Translations under genes and position numbers: made by a program
In this document: piece by piece, positions 9,315 to 18,394 of the stretch
Layout: the number at the start of each line of letters is the position of its first letter
How positions within the stretch are numbered: position 1 is the first letter of the stretch
From: an uncultured bacterium
GTDB lineage: Bacteria > Bacillota_I > Bacilli_A > RF39 > UBA660
Length of the DNA stretch: 64,000 nucleotides
Assembly (NCBI GenBank): GCA_959020415.1
Contig: CAUERX010000002.1
Location: forward strand, 26,368-90,367
Direction: 5' to 3'
Notes under the pieces: generated by a model
The model's database searches: none
Told to the model about the DNA's origin: nothing
The model's input: only the letters and a program-made list of their open reading frames with translations

Positions 9315-10136
9315 CTATAGATTGTTAGAAATCTCAACAAAAACTTCAATAGGAATTGCTTCAGCACGAATGTTTAAATCCATGTTGTATTTTTTTAAAA
9401 TTTCCGTCACTTTATCTAAATTATAACTTTTAAGATTGTTCCTTAAGGTTTTTCTTTTTTGGGTAAAACTGTCTCTTATTAATTTAAAGAAAATTGCTTC
9501 ATTTTTAAGTGGTAATCTTTCTCTTTTTTTAGTGAAGCTTACGATAATGCTATCTACATTAGGTTTGGGCATAAAAACATTACGACTAATATCCATAACT
9601 TTAGTTACATCAAAGTAATAGTTTAGAAAGATAGATAATGAATTATAGTCTTTAGAATTTGGTTTGGCTTTAAAGCGATCACCAACCTCCTTTTGAACCA
9701 TAACAACTATTTTATCGACTGGGATTTTATCTTCAATTAATTTGATAATAATTGGGGTTGTTATATAATAAGGCAAGTTAGCAACGACATAAAGCTTTTC
9801 ATAACTATATTCTTTTAAATCCTCTAGAATGTTTCTTTTTAGAAAATCATCATACACTATTCGGGTATTATTACTGATGTGTTTCTCTAAAATAGGTTTT
9901 AGGGTTTTATCAATTTCATATGCTAGAACATTTTTAGATACCTTACCTAGTTCACTCGTTAATGATCCAGCACCTGGGCCAATTTCAATTACTAATGTAG
10001 TTTCATCAATTCCGGCTTTTGAAACTATACTATGGATAATATTTTTATCCACAATAAAGTTTTGACCAAATTTTTTTTTAAAGTTAAAATTATTATTTTG
10101 AAGATTTGCTTTCATTTTGTTTGGTGAATAATCCAT
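9315..10136 (-). CDS. rsmA: 16S rRNA dimethyladenosine transferase
   Basis: 273 residues. KKFGQNFIVD opens the domain. The SAM-binding motif is VIEIGPGAGSLT and the catalytic motif is NLPYYITTP. RsmA (KsgA) dimethylates the two adjacent adenines in 16S helix 45 late in 30S assembly. Its ribosome binding site (AAAGGAGTG) lies inside the last codons of the truncated amidotransferase gene, whose stop overlaps the ATG. In Bacillus the gene before rsmA is rnmV, which is missing here. Confidence 0.95.
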   Translation of the reverse strand: MDYSPNKMKANLQNNNFNFKKKFGQNFIVDKNIIHSIVSKAGIDETTLVIEIGPGAGSLTSELGKVSKNVLAYEIDKTLKPILEKHISNNTRIVYDDFLKRNILEDLKEYSYEKLYVVANLPYYITTPIIIKLIEDKIPVDKIVVMVQKEVGDRFKAKPNSKDYNSLSIFLNYYFDVTKVMDISRNVFMPKPNVDSIIVSFTKKRERLPLKNEAIFFKLIRDSFTQKRKTLRNNLKSYNLDKVTEILKKYNMDLNIRAEAIPIEVFVEISNNL

Positions 10137-10571
10137 TTAATCCACTCCTTTTGCACATATTTTAATAAACTCTTTAAATATATTGTTCATATTTTCGTCT
10201 TTTTTATATAAATATTCTGGGTGGAAGCGAAGTCCCATGTAAAACTTTTTACTTTCTGCTTCTACTCCGTCAGTATATCCGTCATTGCAAAAAGCGACTT
10301 TTTTTAAACTAGGGGTAACGTTTACGACTTTTTTATGTATTGAGTTAACCATTATATTTTCCTTTTTTATAATAGAATACAATTTAGATCTTTTATTTAT
10401 TTTTATATTATGAACATAATCTTCCCCTGGTTTCCGATGATCCTCTGGATTTATTATTTTTTTATTTGTGCCGCCTAGAGCTCTAACAATGTTATTTTGT
10501 CCAACACAAAAGCCCATAATTGGTATATCTTTATCATATGCATATTTACAAATCCAACTTTCTAAAATCAT
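10137..10571 (-). pseudogene. N-terminally truncated class I glutamine amidotransferase (PuuD/gamma-Glu-GABA hydrolase type)
   Basis: Only 144 residues are left of a family usually about 230-250 long. The nucleophile motif GFCVGQN is at residues 21-27, whereas intact proteins have roughly 100 residues before it. The catalytic FHPEYLY motif is present near the end, and the C-terminus looks complete. An in-frame TGA precedes the ATG, and the 86 bp upstream show no continuation of the domain. I infer loss of the N-terminal half. The retained part may persist because it carries the ribosome binding site for rsmA. Confidence 0.65.
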
Positions 10572-10657
10572 TCATAAATATTTATTATTATGGTATTAGT
10601 ATAGCATTTATCATTATTAAGTACAAGATTAGTATAATTTTTCAGCAAAAAAGGGAT

Positions 10658-11359
10658 TTACCATCCCCATCTTTGTACGCTATATTTAACGTTCGAACTG
10701 GTTGCAGAATAAACACCTTTACTTGTTTCACTTATAAAGGCTAAGTCCATATGCACGAGGCCATTTTGCCAAGCGGCTTTCATAGCGCCTCCAGTATCCA
10801 TAACGACAGCGTTAAAGGTTCCTAAGCCCGGATTTTGAACTTTAATAATTGTTCCACAGGGAAATTTGTTTAATGCAGCGGCTAAGATTCTAACTTTACC
10901 GTACTCATCATCAACGTAGGTTTCGCCATCTCTAGTTAAACTCCAAGTTTTACCAGATTTGGTACGACATGATAAATTTCCTGTACATCCAGCGCAATCG
11001 GCGCCATAACCTGTCATTTTACCAACAAACTGTCCATAATCTCCTGTTCCCACTTCAACAACAGCATTAACTGGATTTTCAATAATCTCTACCGTATTAT
11101 TTAAGTTATCCTTATAAGCAAGACCTTTTTTGCCTTCCTTTTTTGTTATGGTCATATCTTTTGGTAATTTGCTATTATATATAGTAGTTGTATCGTAGGC
11201 AAGCTCTGTAATTGAGGCTGCCGAGTTTTTCGTTTGATTTATATTATCAACTTCGATTTTCTCTTCTGAAAATAGCGATCCAGAATTAAATAATCCTGCG
11301 ACTGAAATGGATACAATTGATACCCATTTTGAAATCAGCCCCAGTAAATATGTATTCAT
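10658..11359 (-). CDS. exported 3D-domain protein (YabE/Rpf-like cell-wall hydrolase)
   Basis: 234 residues from ATG 11359, preceded by GGAGGT. An N-terminal signal or membrane segment (about 1-25) leads to a linker and then a C-terminal 3D domain. GKMTGYGADCAGCTGN begins that domain, and VMDTGGAM with VHMDLAF gives the conserved Asp residues. The 3D fold is shared with YabE, YocH and MltA-type lytic enzymes acting on peptidoglycan. The order metG ... tatD-yabE-rsmA is conserved in Bacilli. It lacks the G5/DUF348 repeats of Bacillus YabE. Confidence 0.8.
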   Translation of the reverse strand: MNTYLLGLISKWVSIVSISVAGLFNSGSLFSEEKIEVDNINQTKNSAASITELAYDTTTIYNSKLPKDMTITKKEGKKGLAYKDNLNNTVEIIENPVNAVVEVGTGDYGQFVGKMTGYGADCAGCTGNLSCRTKSGKTWSLTRDGETYVDDEYGKVRILAAALNKFPCGTIIKVQNPGLGTFNAVVMDTGGAMKAAWQNGLVHMDLAFISETSKGVYSATSSNVKYSVQRWGW

Positions 11360-11405
11360 AAATACCTCCATCTCAAAATTGAAACCGAAGCCTATTATAG
11401 CATAA

Positions 11406-12164
11406 CTATATATTGATGTCAAATAGAGATAATGCGTTTTGCGTTGTAATATCTAGTGTTTTTTCCAAATTTATACATTTTAGCTCTGCTATTTTTTCAG
11501 CAACATATTTAATATTATTTGGTTCGTTTTTATGACCTCTAAATGGTTCTGGAGTTAAATATGGACTATCTGTTTCTAAAACAAAATGTTTTAAATCTAG
11601 TTCTTTAACTATTTCTTTTAATTTCTTTTCGTTTTTAAAAGTTAAAATGCCACCAATTCCAAAATATGTATTTAAGGGAATAAAGCGCTTTGCCATCTCT
11701 AGACTGCCACTGTAACAATGAAGGTCACATTTAATATTTTGATTTTTATATTCTTTTAAAATATTGTATGTATCTTCTATCGCTTCGCGACTATGGATAA
11801 CAATAGTTTTGTTATATTTATTTGCAAGGTCTATTTGTTTAATAAACAAATTTATCTGCTTAGCTTTATTGTCTTTAGTATAGTAATAATCAAGCCCTAT
11901 TTCACCAACACCAACTATCTTGGGATGTTTTAGACTGTTTTCAATTTTCACTAAATCTTCTTTAGTGTATGTACTAGCAAACTCTGGATGTATACCAACT
12001 GTCCCATAGATATTTGGATATTTATTACAAAGTTTTATTATATCGTCTACATCATTAGGACTAGCAGTACTTACTATCATAATATTATTTCCCATATTTT
12101 TTATGACTTCTTCTCTATTTTCATAATCTTCTTTGCCTAAATGGCAATGTGTATCTATCATCAT
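11406..12164 (-). CDS. tatD: TatD-family metal-dependent DNase
   Basis: DTHCHL supplies the metal-binding His pair. GVGEIGLDYYY, VIHSREA and LETDSPYLTPEPFRG match the TatD family. It is a TIM-barrel 3'-5' nuclease. I start at ATG 12164, preceded by AGGTGATAAAA, not at the GTG at 12173. In Bacillus the orthologue (YabD) also lies between metS and yabE. Confidence 0.92.
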   Translation of the reverse strand: MMIDTHCHLGKEDYENREEVIKNMGNNIMIVSTASPNDVDDIIKLCNKYPNIYGTVGIHPEFASTYTKEDLVKIENSLKHPKIVGVGEIGLDYYYTKDNKAKQINLFIKQIDLANKYNKTIVIHSREAIEDTYNILKEYKNQNIKCDLHCYSGSLEMAKRFIPLNTYFGIGGILTFKNEKKLKEIVKELDLKHFVLETDSPYLTPEPFRGHKNEPNNIKYVAEKIAELKCINLEKTLDITTQNALSLFDINI

Positions 12165-12207
12165 TTTTATCACCTAAAAAGATTATACCATAAATCGATA
12201 TAATCTT

Positions 12208-12372
12208 TTAATGAGTCTTAATGTAAATAAATCTTACGAAACATCCAATCAAAAATATTAAATAAGCAAAATCAACAAGGGTAAATTGACTGACTAAATT
12301 AATTGTTAAAACTAGTATTATACCTATAAATAACAAACTAATGATACTACTTTCCCTATCTTTCGTAATCAT
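12208..12372 (-). CDS. small membrane protein, unknown
   Basis: 54 residues from ATG 12372, which has AAGGGGAG upstream. After MITKDRESS come two hydrophobic stretches (about 10-28 and 31-48). The last codons lie next to a short inverted repeat near 12180-12215. No family recognised. Confidence 0.45.
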   Translation of the reverse strand: MITKDRESSIISLLFIGIILVLTINLVSQFTLVDFAYLIFLIGCFVRFIYIKTH

Positions 12373-12411
12373 TGTCTCCCCTTCTATACAAGTCCTATTT
12401 AAATATAACAT

Positions 12412-12717
12412 TTAATGTTAATATTTTCAATTGTTTCTATTCGACAATTTCCTACACTTTACAACGTTCGCGTAAACTTATTGCTAATTTTAAATAATCT
12501 TAGGTAATTATAAGTTAAACGATAGTAGTTTATATTGTTCATAAATCGATAACAATTTTATTATCCAGTTTAAATTTTATAGAACCTTCAGATTTCTGTA
12601 ATCCTTAAATTTTTGTGTTTTTGAAATTAGTACTAATGATTTTTCGTCATTAATATAAGTAAAATACATCATATTTTCATTGATTATATAATACATTTCT
12701 TAAATTGTTGTCAAAAG
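12412..12717. other. intergenic stretch without an intact gene
   Basis: About 300 bp, AT-rich. On the minus strand a short open run (MMYFTYINDEKSLVLISKT, about 12,560-12,680) looks protein-like but has no ribosome binding site and ends after about 30 codons. It may be the remnant of a gene. No RNA or repeat was recognised. Confidence 0.4.
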
Positions 12718-12742
12718 AAAAGTCAAAATAATTTGACTTTAA
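12718..12742 (-). terminator. terminator of the hybrid kinase gene
   Basis: AAAGTCAAA/TTTGACTTT with a 4-nt loop, followed on the minus strand by TTCTTTT. It overlaps the last codon and stop of the kinase gene. Confidence 0.65.
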
Positions 12743-14574
12743 AATCTTTTTATCATTCGTTTTATTTCAGAATCTAGTTTAGACTTCATTATACAATCAG
12801 CAAAGCCATCTTTTAAATAATGGAGTTTAATTCCTTCTTTGTTATCATTTATCATAACAACGACAGGTGTTTTAAAACCTTTGATTTTTTGTAATTCTTG
12901 AAGAATGGCAAGAGCGCTATAATTTGGCATTTCATCATCTAGAATAATTAAATCATATTTTGCCTTAGCTCGCACTTTCTCAATACAATCTCTACCAAAT
13001 ATAGAAGAATTTACGACTATATCTTCATTTTCGAATTTCTTTACTATTTTTTGTAATTCCATATCATCATCATCAATAACTAGAATTTTTTTATTGCCAT
13101 ATATAGTCTGTTCATAATTTTCAAGTTTTTTGCTAAGTTCTGTTTCTTCGGTTTCAACTATTTTTTGATCTAAGACAACAGTAAAAGTGGTTCCCTGATT
13201 GATTTCACTTTTGACCATTAAACTACCACCAAGCATATTAATAATTTTTTTAATGCCTTTAAAATCTAATTCTTTTTCATCAAGCTTATCAATATCTATT
13301 CCTTTTAAATTTTCTGGATTTGTACTTAAAATGTCATTCACTTTATTGACATCCATACCTGTACCAGAATCTTCAATATTAATAATTAATCTACATATAT
13401 TATATTTTATAATAGCACTAACATCCAAATTGATAAATCCATCTGTTGTATTTTGAACGGAATTCATGAGTAACGATGATATAGCTTGTTTTAATTTTAT
13501 TGCATCACCATATAGGAAATCCGGAATCGTATTACTCATAGTAAAATTATATTTGATTTCTGGATTTATATCTGCTTTTATCCGATAGCTAAGTTCCTTA
13601 AATAAATTGCCAACATTATATTTGTTTTCAAAAATTTTAATTTTTTGAGTATCCATACTCGAAATGTTTAAAGCACTATTTATAATATAGTCAATTTGAT
13701 TACTATAATTGTTAATTATCATTGAATCGTGCTTCAATGATTCAACATCTTTAGATTCTATCATTTCCCGGCTAATTGTAACGATTTGTCTTACCGGATT
13801 TTTAATATCTTGAGTTATTCTAAATAAGAATTTCGAAGTATCTTCGTTGGATTTTTCTATAAGTTTTTTATTTTTATATAATTCGCCAATTAGTTGGGCA
13901 TCAGGATTTTCAATAGTATGAAACATTAATGCGGTTATAAATGCAAATGTTGAATTAATTAAAATTATCCCCGGGTTAACATTTCTAATTATCAAAACAA
14001 TAATCATTAATACTATTAATACAAACAATGGATAATATTGTTTATTCCTAATATTCTTCCTATTTTTTAGCACACAGAAAATGTCAAAGATAATTGAAAA
14101 TCCGCCAAAAATTACTAATAATGATGTTGCTGGACCATAACTATAAACATAATTACCATCATTAAAGTATTCTAATGGTAAGATTAAGGTTAACGCAAAC
14201 AAGATCAAATATATAATACCAGCAACTATAATAAATCTACGTTTATATTTATCAAGTTCTTTTTTTATTTTATGATGCTGACTAAAAGTTATATAAAATA
14301 TATAAAAAGTAAAAACAAATAACCAGGTTAACATATATATTATAAAAAATCTGTTACAAATTATACACATTAAAGTATTAAACGTCGTGGTACCATTATT
14401 ATATGTAAAATAACAACACGCTAATTCTAACAGTAAACCAAAAACGTTAATTACAACTAATATGCTATATATTTTATTTTCCATGTTATCAATTCGTCTT
14501 TTAGAAAAATATAAAATCAATAACATAATACTATAAACTAAACAACATGTTATTACTGAAACACCTATGACCAT
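12739..14574 (-). CDS. hybrid sensor histidine kinase-like protein lacking the H-box His
   Basis: 611 residues. Six or seven membrane helices fill residues 1-220. A dimerisation helix follows with FRITQDIKNPVRQIV (about 251-265), where an active kinase has S-H-E-[IL]-[RK]-x-P; the phospho-acceptor is Gln255, codon CAA. The ATPase domain keeps an N-box-like LLMNSVQNT, the DSGTGMD motif and a LGGSL G-box. A C-terminal receiver domain keeps the acidic pocket (IDDDD), the phospho-Asp in LIILDDEMP, and a Lys in MKSKL. Phosphoryl transfer by the usual route should be blocked, so it may act by ATP- or ligand-driven conformation, or be decaying. GGAGG precedes ATG 14574. No partner regulator is adjacent. 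Confidence 0.85.
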   Translation of the reverse strand: MVIGVSVITCCLVYSIMLLILYFSKRRIDNMENKIYSILVVINVFGLLLELACCYFTYNNGTTTFNTLMCIICNRFFIIYMLTWLFVFTFYIFYITFSQHHKIKKELDKYKRRFIIVAGIIYLILFALTLILPLEYFNDGNYVYSYGPATSLLVIFGGFSIIFDIFCVLKNRKNIRNKQYYPLFVLIVLMIIVLIIRNVNPGIILINSTFAFITALMFHTIENPDAQLIGELYKNKKLIEKSNEDTSKFLFRITQDIKNPVRQIVTISREMIESKDVESLKHDSMIINNYSNQIDYIINSALNISSMDTQKIKIFENKYNVGNLFKELSYRIKADINPEIKYNFTMSNTIPDFLYGDAIKLKQAISSLLMNSVQNTTDGFINLDVSAIIKYNICRLIINIEDSGTGMDVNKVNDILSTNPENLKGIDIDKLDEKELDFKGIKKIINMLGGSLMVKSEINQGTTFTVVLDQKIVETEETELSKKLENYEQTIYGNKKILVIDDDDMELQKIVKKFENEDIVVNSSIFGRDCIEKVRAKAKYDLIILDDEMPNYSALAILQELQKIKGFKTPVVVMINDNKEGIKLHYLKDGFADCIMKSKLDSEIKRMIKRF

Positions 14575-14650
14575 TTTTTACCTCCCTAACTATTTACATT
14601 ATAACACGCCTATTTTTAGAAGTAAATTTATTATCTTAATTTTATAATAA

Positions 14651-14690
14651 TAATAATAAAAAATAATGAGCTAATTACTCATTATTTTTT
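14651..14690 (-). terminator. terminator of the acyl-CoA synthetase-like gene
   Basis: AAAATAATGAG (14660-14670) pairs with CTCATTATTTT (14678-14688). The minus-strand continuation is T-rich. Confidence 0.65.
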
Positions 14691-14693
14691 TAA

Positions 14694-16661
14694 TTATTGA
14701 TTACTAATCAAGGCACCTCTACGATAAACATGCTTCCCTTCTTTTTCAGCCTTTGATTTGGCTTCAGCATCTTCACGAAGGGCTAGAACATCTATCTTAC
14801 CAGAGTTTGTTAATGGTAAAGAAGGTAAACATTCATAATCAAGTGGGCATTTATAATCAGCAAGTTCGCTTTCACACATTAAATTAGCGGTATCTTCAAT
14901 GTCACGAATATCCTGAGGATGATCTTTATCTAATAAAGTATAATATACTTTTATAACAGTTCCTCTTTCTTCATCTGGATCATCATAAACAATGGCCTTA
15001 CAAGCATCTATTCGACTATCTTTTAAAATTACATCTTCAATTTCCAGTGGAGTTATCTTAAAACCATCATGACCGACACTAACATATTTTTCTCTATCTA
15101 TAAAATAAACATATCCATCCTCATCAATATAACCAAGATCCCCTGTGTGAAGCCATTCCGTACCATCACTATGTGTTCTTTTTGCAATATTGGTCGCTTC
15201 TTCGTCGTTTTGATAACCTACCATTACATTATCACCTTGAACGCATAACTCACCAATCTGATCTTCAGTCACATTATCTATTTGATCATTCGGGACATAT
15301 TTTAATTCTTCATATTCACCAGTTTTTTCATCTTTTTTAAATACTCCCATATTTTCTAAAGGTAAAATTTGTCCAACTGATCCAATTTTTACACGATGGT
15401 TACCAGGCGCTACGCTATTAGCACCGGTTCCTTCACTTTCGCCATATCCTATATTTATAACTAGCTTGTCTTCTTGATCGCCATAAAATCTTGCTTTATC
15501 AAAATCTTTTGGTCTTTCTATTTGTTTTAATTGCTCATTGGCACGAGCTAACTGTGTTTTATTTAATGAATCTCCACCAACAATGAAATTAATCATACTA
15601 TGTGGATTTTCTTTCCATTCTTGGCTATTTAAAAGAGCAGATACATGATTCGGAGCACAAGCCAAAGTATGTGGATCAAATCTTACTAAGTCTTCAACCA
15701 TTTGTAACTGATAAGGTTTTTTAAGACTCATAGCCGTTGGATCTGGGTTAAGCCTAACTTCATTGCCTAAAGCAAATGGTAACATAGAACCATCGGCCAT
15801 TCCATAAGCAATAGAAATTGGCATAATATCATACCAGCGAGCTTCTTCTGGAAAAATTCCTGTTAAAATACATTGGGTTGCTGCAGTAATAATATTTCTA
15901 CTAGATAATACTACGTTTTTAGGTAACCCTGTTGTTGATCCTCCAGTTGATACTGTAGCTACTGGCATATCAGATGTATAATCTTGGAAAACTAAACCAC
16001 GACTATGAGAACCATCTTTTATAAATCTTTTCCAAGAATAGTAATCTCGAAAATTACTTTTTTGTCTATCAAACATGGCAGCACGGATAGTATCATTTTT
16101 TAAAATAGAATTTAATGATATTGAACTACTTGCTGGCAAACCGATAACCGTTTTAGCTGGCGTATTTGCAATAACATCACCTATTTTGTCTAAAACGTGT
16201 TGTTTTCTATACTGTTTTGTTCTTCTATTATAGGTTTTTACAACACCATCAAAGCCAATTACTAAGTCAGAATTGGCTTTGTTGATTTTGTGTTCAATTG
16301 CTTTTTCTCCATATCTTGGATCAACTAAACTAGCTACTGCACCAATTCTACTAGCACCAACTAATATATAGAAAGCTTCCGGTAAAGTAGGCGCAACAAC
16401 GGTAACATAGTCTCCTTCTTTTACCCCATAGTGGTCTAAAGCTAAAGCTACTTGCGTACTTTTGTCTAGAAATTTTTGATATGAAATACGATTATCAAAA
16501 TAATTTATAGCCGGTAAATGTAGGCGCCCTTCATTTTGATAATGAAGAAAATCATATAGAGTCACGTCTGGAATTTCACGTGATAACATTTCTGGTTCAT
16601 AAAAGTCTTCATGGTTTCTATCCTTTGACGGATATCCAGTTTTTTCTTTTTGCATACTCAT
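14694..16661 (-). CDS. AMP-binding (ANL superfamily) acyl-CoA synthetase-like enzyme
   Basis: 655 residues. The ATP-phosphate loop is STGGSTTGLPKN (about 237-248). NIGYGESEGTG is the A5 motif, WLHTGDLGYIDEDGYVYF the A7 motif with the ribose-binding Asp, and DREKYVSVGHDGFKI the hinge. The catalytic Lys is in TNSGKID near the C-terminus. It should form an acyl-adenylate and then an acyl-CoA or other acyl-thioester; the substrate is not readable. It has its own promoter and terminator and no carrier-protein or thioesterase gene beside it. It lies in an interval (12.7-16.7 kb) that breaks the usual metG-tatD neighbourhood, so it may be an insertion. Confidence 0.85.
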   Translation of the reverse strand: MSMQKEKTGYPSKDRNHEDFYEPEMLSREIPDVTLYDFLHYQNEGRLHLPAINYFDNRISYQKFLDKSTQVALALDHYGVKEGDYVTVVAPTLPEAFYILVGASRIGAVASLVDPRYGEKAIEHKINKANSDLVIGFDGVVKTYNRRTKQYRKQHVLDKIGDVIANTPAKTVIGLPASSSISLNSILKNDTIRAAMFDRQKSNFRDYYSWKRFIKDGSHSRGLVFQDYTSDMPVATVSTGGSTTGLPKNVVLSSRNIITAATQCILTGIFPEEARWYDIMPISIAYGMADGSMLPFALGNEVRLNPDPTAMSLKKPYQLQMVEDLVRFDPHTLACAPNHVSALLNSQEWKENPHSMINFIVGGDSLNKTQLARANEQLKQIERPKDFDKARFYGDQEDKLVINIGYGESEGTGANSVAPGNHRVKIGSVGQILPLENMGVFKKDEKTGEYEELKYVPNDQIDNVTEDQIGELCVQGDNVMVGYQNDEEATNIAKRTHSDGTEWLHTGDLGYIDEDGYVYFIDREKYVSVGHDGFKITPLEIEDVILKDSRIDACKAIVYDDPDEERGTVIKVYYTLLDKDHPQDIRDIEDTANLMCESELADYKCPLDYECLPSLPLTNSGKIDVLALREDAEAKSKAEKEGKHVYRRGALISNQ

Positions 16662-16743
16662 TTATATTCCCCCTTCGATGCTATAGTAATATATTTTACT
16701 ACTTGATATACAACCTCTTTTTATTTCATTTTACTATAATTAT

Positions 16744-16771
16744 AATATATCACCGTCCTTCTTTCTGTCAA
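16744..16771 (-). promoter_or_regulatory. sigma-A type promoter for the acyl-CoA synthetase-like gene
   Basis: Minus-strand TTGACA (16766-16771) and TATATT (16744-16749) with a 16-nt spacer. A TATAAT overlaps slightly further downstream. Confidence 0.6.
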
Positions 16772-16816
16772 GTCCTGTTTTTCAATAGTGTCATTTGTAT
16801 TGCCTAAATTTGGAAT

Positions 16817-16838
16817 ATAAAAAAGCCCTTTGGCTTTT
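16817..16838 (-). terminator. metG operon terminator
   Basis: AAAAGCC (minus strand, 16832-16838) pairs with GGCTTTT (16821-16827), followed by a run of T, just after the metG stop. Confidence 0.75.
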
Positions 16839-16843
16839 CTTGT

Positions 16844-18394
16844 TTAATTATTGATTTCCTCGAGTTTTTTTTCTTTATCGATTCTAGCAAACAAAACCTC
16901 TGGTTCATTTAGTTTAATTCCGCTATCCATACCATCAAAATTATCTACTGAATCAATAGTCCTATTTTGGGTATTTAATTGTTTAAATATCTCGTCAGAT
17001 GTTTCTGGTAAGAAAGCTTGTAAAAATACGGTTGCCGTTCTAATTGCTTCAAGCAAATTATAAATAACAGTTTTTAATCTTTCTTGTTGTGCTTCGTCTT
17101 TGGCTAATACCCATGGAATTGTTTCATCAATATATTTATTACTTCTTCGATAAATGTCAAATATGGCAGCAAGGGCTTCTGATACTTTTAGCTCGTTCAT
17201 TTTAGTTTCAACTTTATTTTTTAAATCTTTAACTAAGTTTATAAGTTCATCGTCTTCGGCTTTTTTAGCTAAAGGTTCATAAACAATACCACCAAAGTAT
17301 TTATGGGCCATAGTAATAGTACGGTTGACTAGGTTACCTAAGGTATTGGCTAAATCAGAATTGTATCTATCGATTATTAAATCCGCTCCAATATTTCCAT
17401 CATGGGATATTCCTAATTCACTTAATAAATAATATCTAACAGCATCTGTACCAAAATAGTTTACTAAATCATCAGCATATAAAGTATTTCCCTTTGATTT
17501 ACTCATCTTTTCACCTTTTGAATCAACGAAAAATGGATGAGCAAAAACTTGTTTTGGGATTGGTAAATTTAAGGCTTTTAACATAATTGGCCAATAAATT
17601 GAGTGAAATCTTAAAATATCCTTACCAACTACATGGACATTTGCTGGCCAATACTTATTAAATTCATTGTCGTTTGTTAAATAACCGGCAAAAGTAATAT
17701 AGTTTGTTAAAGCATCTAACCAAACGTAGATAACATGTTTTTCATCGAAAGGAACTTTTATTCCCCAGTCAAAAGTGGTTCTTGAAACACATAAATCATC
17801 TAGCCCTTTATCAATAAAATTAAGCATTTCATTACGTCTAGTACTTGGAACAATAAAATCAGGATTATCTAAAATATGTTTTTTTAACCAATCTTCGTAT
17901 TTTTTTAATTTTAAGAAATAAGCTTCTTCACTAGTTTGGTGGACTTTTCTTCCACAATCTGGACATTTACCATCTACGAGCTGAGACTTAGTAAAGAATG
18001 ATTCACATGGGGTACAATAAAGACCTTCATACTTTCCTTTGTAAATATCACCTTGTTCATAAAGCTGCTTAAATATTTTTTGAACGACCTCTTTATGATT
18101 ATTATTGGTTGTTCTGATAAAGCGATCATAATCAACATTAACTGTTTTTAAAATTCTCTTGACTTCTAGCGCAATTTCATCAACAAATTCTTGGGTTTTT
18201 TTATTTTGTTCTTCGGCTTTTAATTCAACTTTTTGGCCATGTTCATCCATTCCAGTTTGAAAAATAACATCATAGCCAGCTATTTTTTTATATCTGGCAA
18301 TCGCATCAGTTAAGACTGCTGTATAGGCATTACCAATTTGAGGTTTGCCTGATGCATAAAATATTGGGGTTGTTATATAAAATGTTTTATTCAT
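16844..18394 (-). CDS. metG: methionyl-tRNA synthetase
   Basis: About 516 residues from ATG 18394 (MNKTFYITTPIFYASG), preceded by AAGGAGGAAG. The class I signature is YASGKPQIGNA-like in place of HIGH, and KMSKSKGN is the KMSKS loop. A zinc knuckle is present (CTPCESFF ... CPDCGR). The protein is the short form without the C-terminal EMAP/Trbp111 tRNA-binding domain. It is last in the T-box-led operon dut-nanoRNase-metG and overlaps the preceding gene by 8 nt. Confidence 0.96.
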   Translation of the reverse strand: MNKTFYITTPIFYASGKPQIGNAYTAVLTDAIARYKKIAGYDVIFQTGMDEHGQKVELKAEEQNKKTQEFVDEIALEVKRILKTVNVDYDRFIRTTNNNHKEVVQKIFKQLYEQGDIYKGKYEGLYCTPCESFFTKSQLVDGKCPDCGRKVHQTSEEAYFLKLKKYEDWLKKHILDNPDFIVPSTRRNEMLNFIDKGLDDLCVSRTTFDWGIKVPFDEKHVIYVWLDALTNYITFAGYLTNDNEFNKYWPANVHVVGKDILRFHSIYWPIMLKALNLPIPKQVFAHPFFVDSKGEKMSKSKGNTLYADDLVNYFGTDAVRYYLLSELGISHDGNIGADLIIDRYNSDLANTLGNLVNRTITMAHKYFGGIVYEPLAKKAEDDELINLVKDLKNKVETKMNELKVSEALAAIFDIYRRSNKYIDETIPWVLAKDEAQQERLKTVIYNLLEAIRTATVFLQAFLPETSDEIFKQLNTQNRTIDSVDNFDGMDSGIKLNEPEVLFARIDKEKKLEEINN

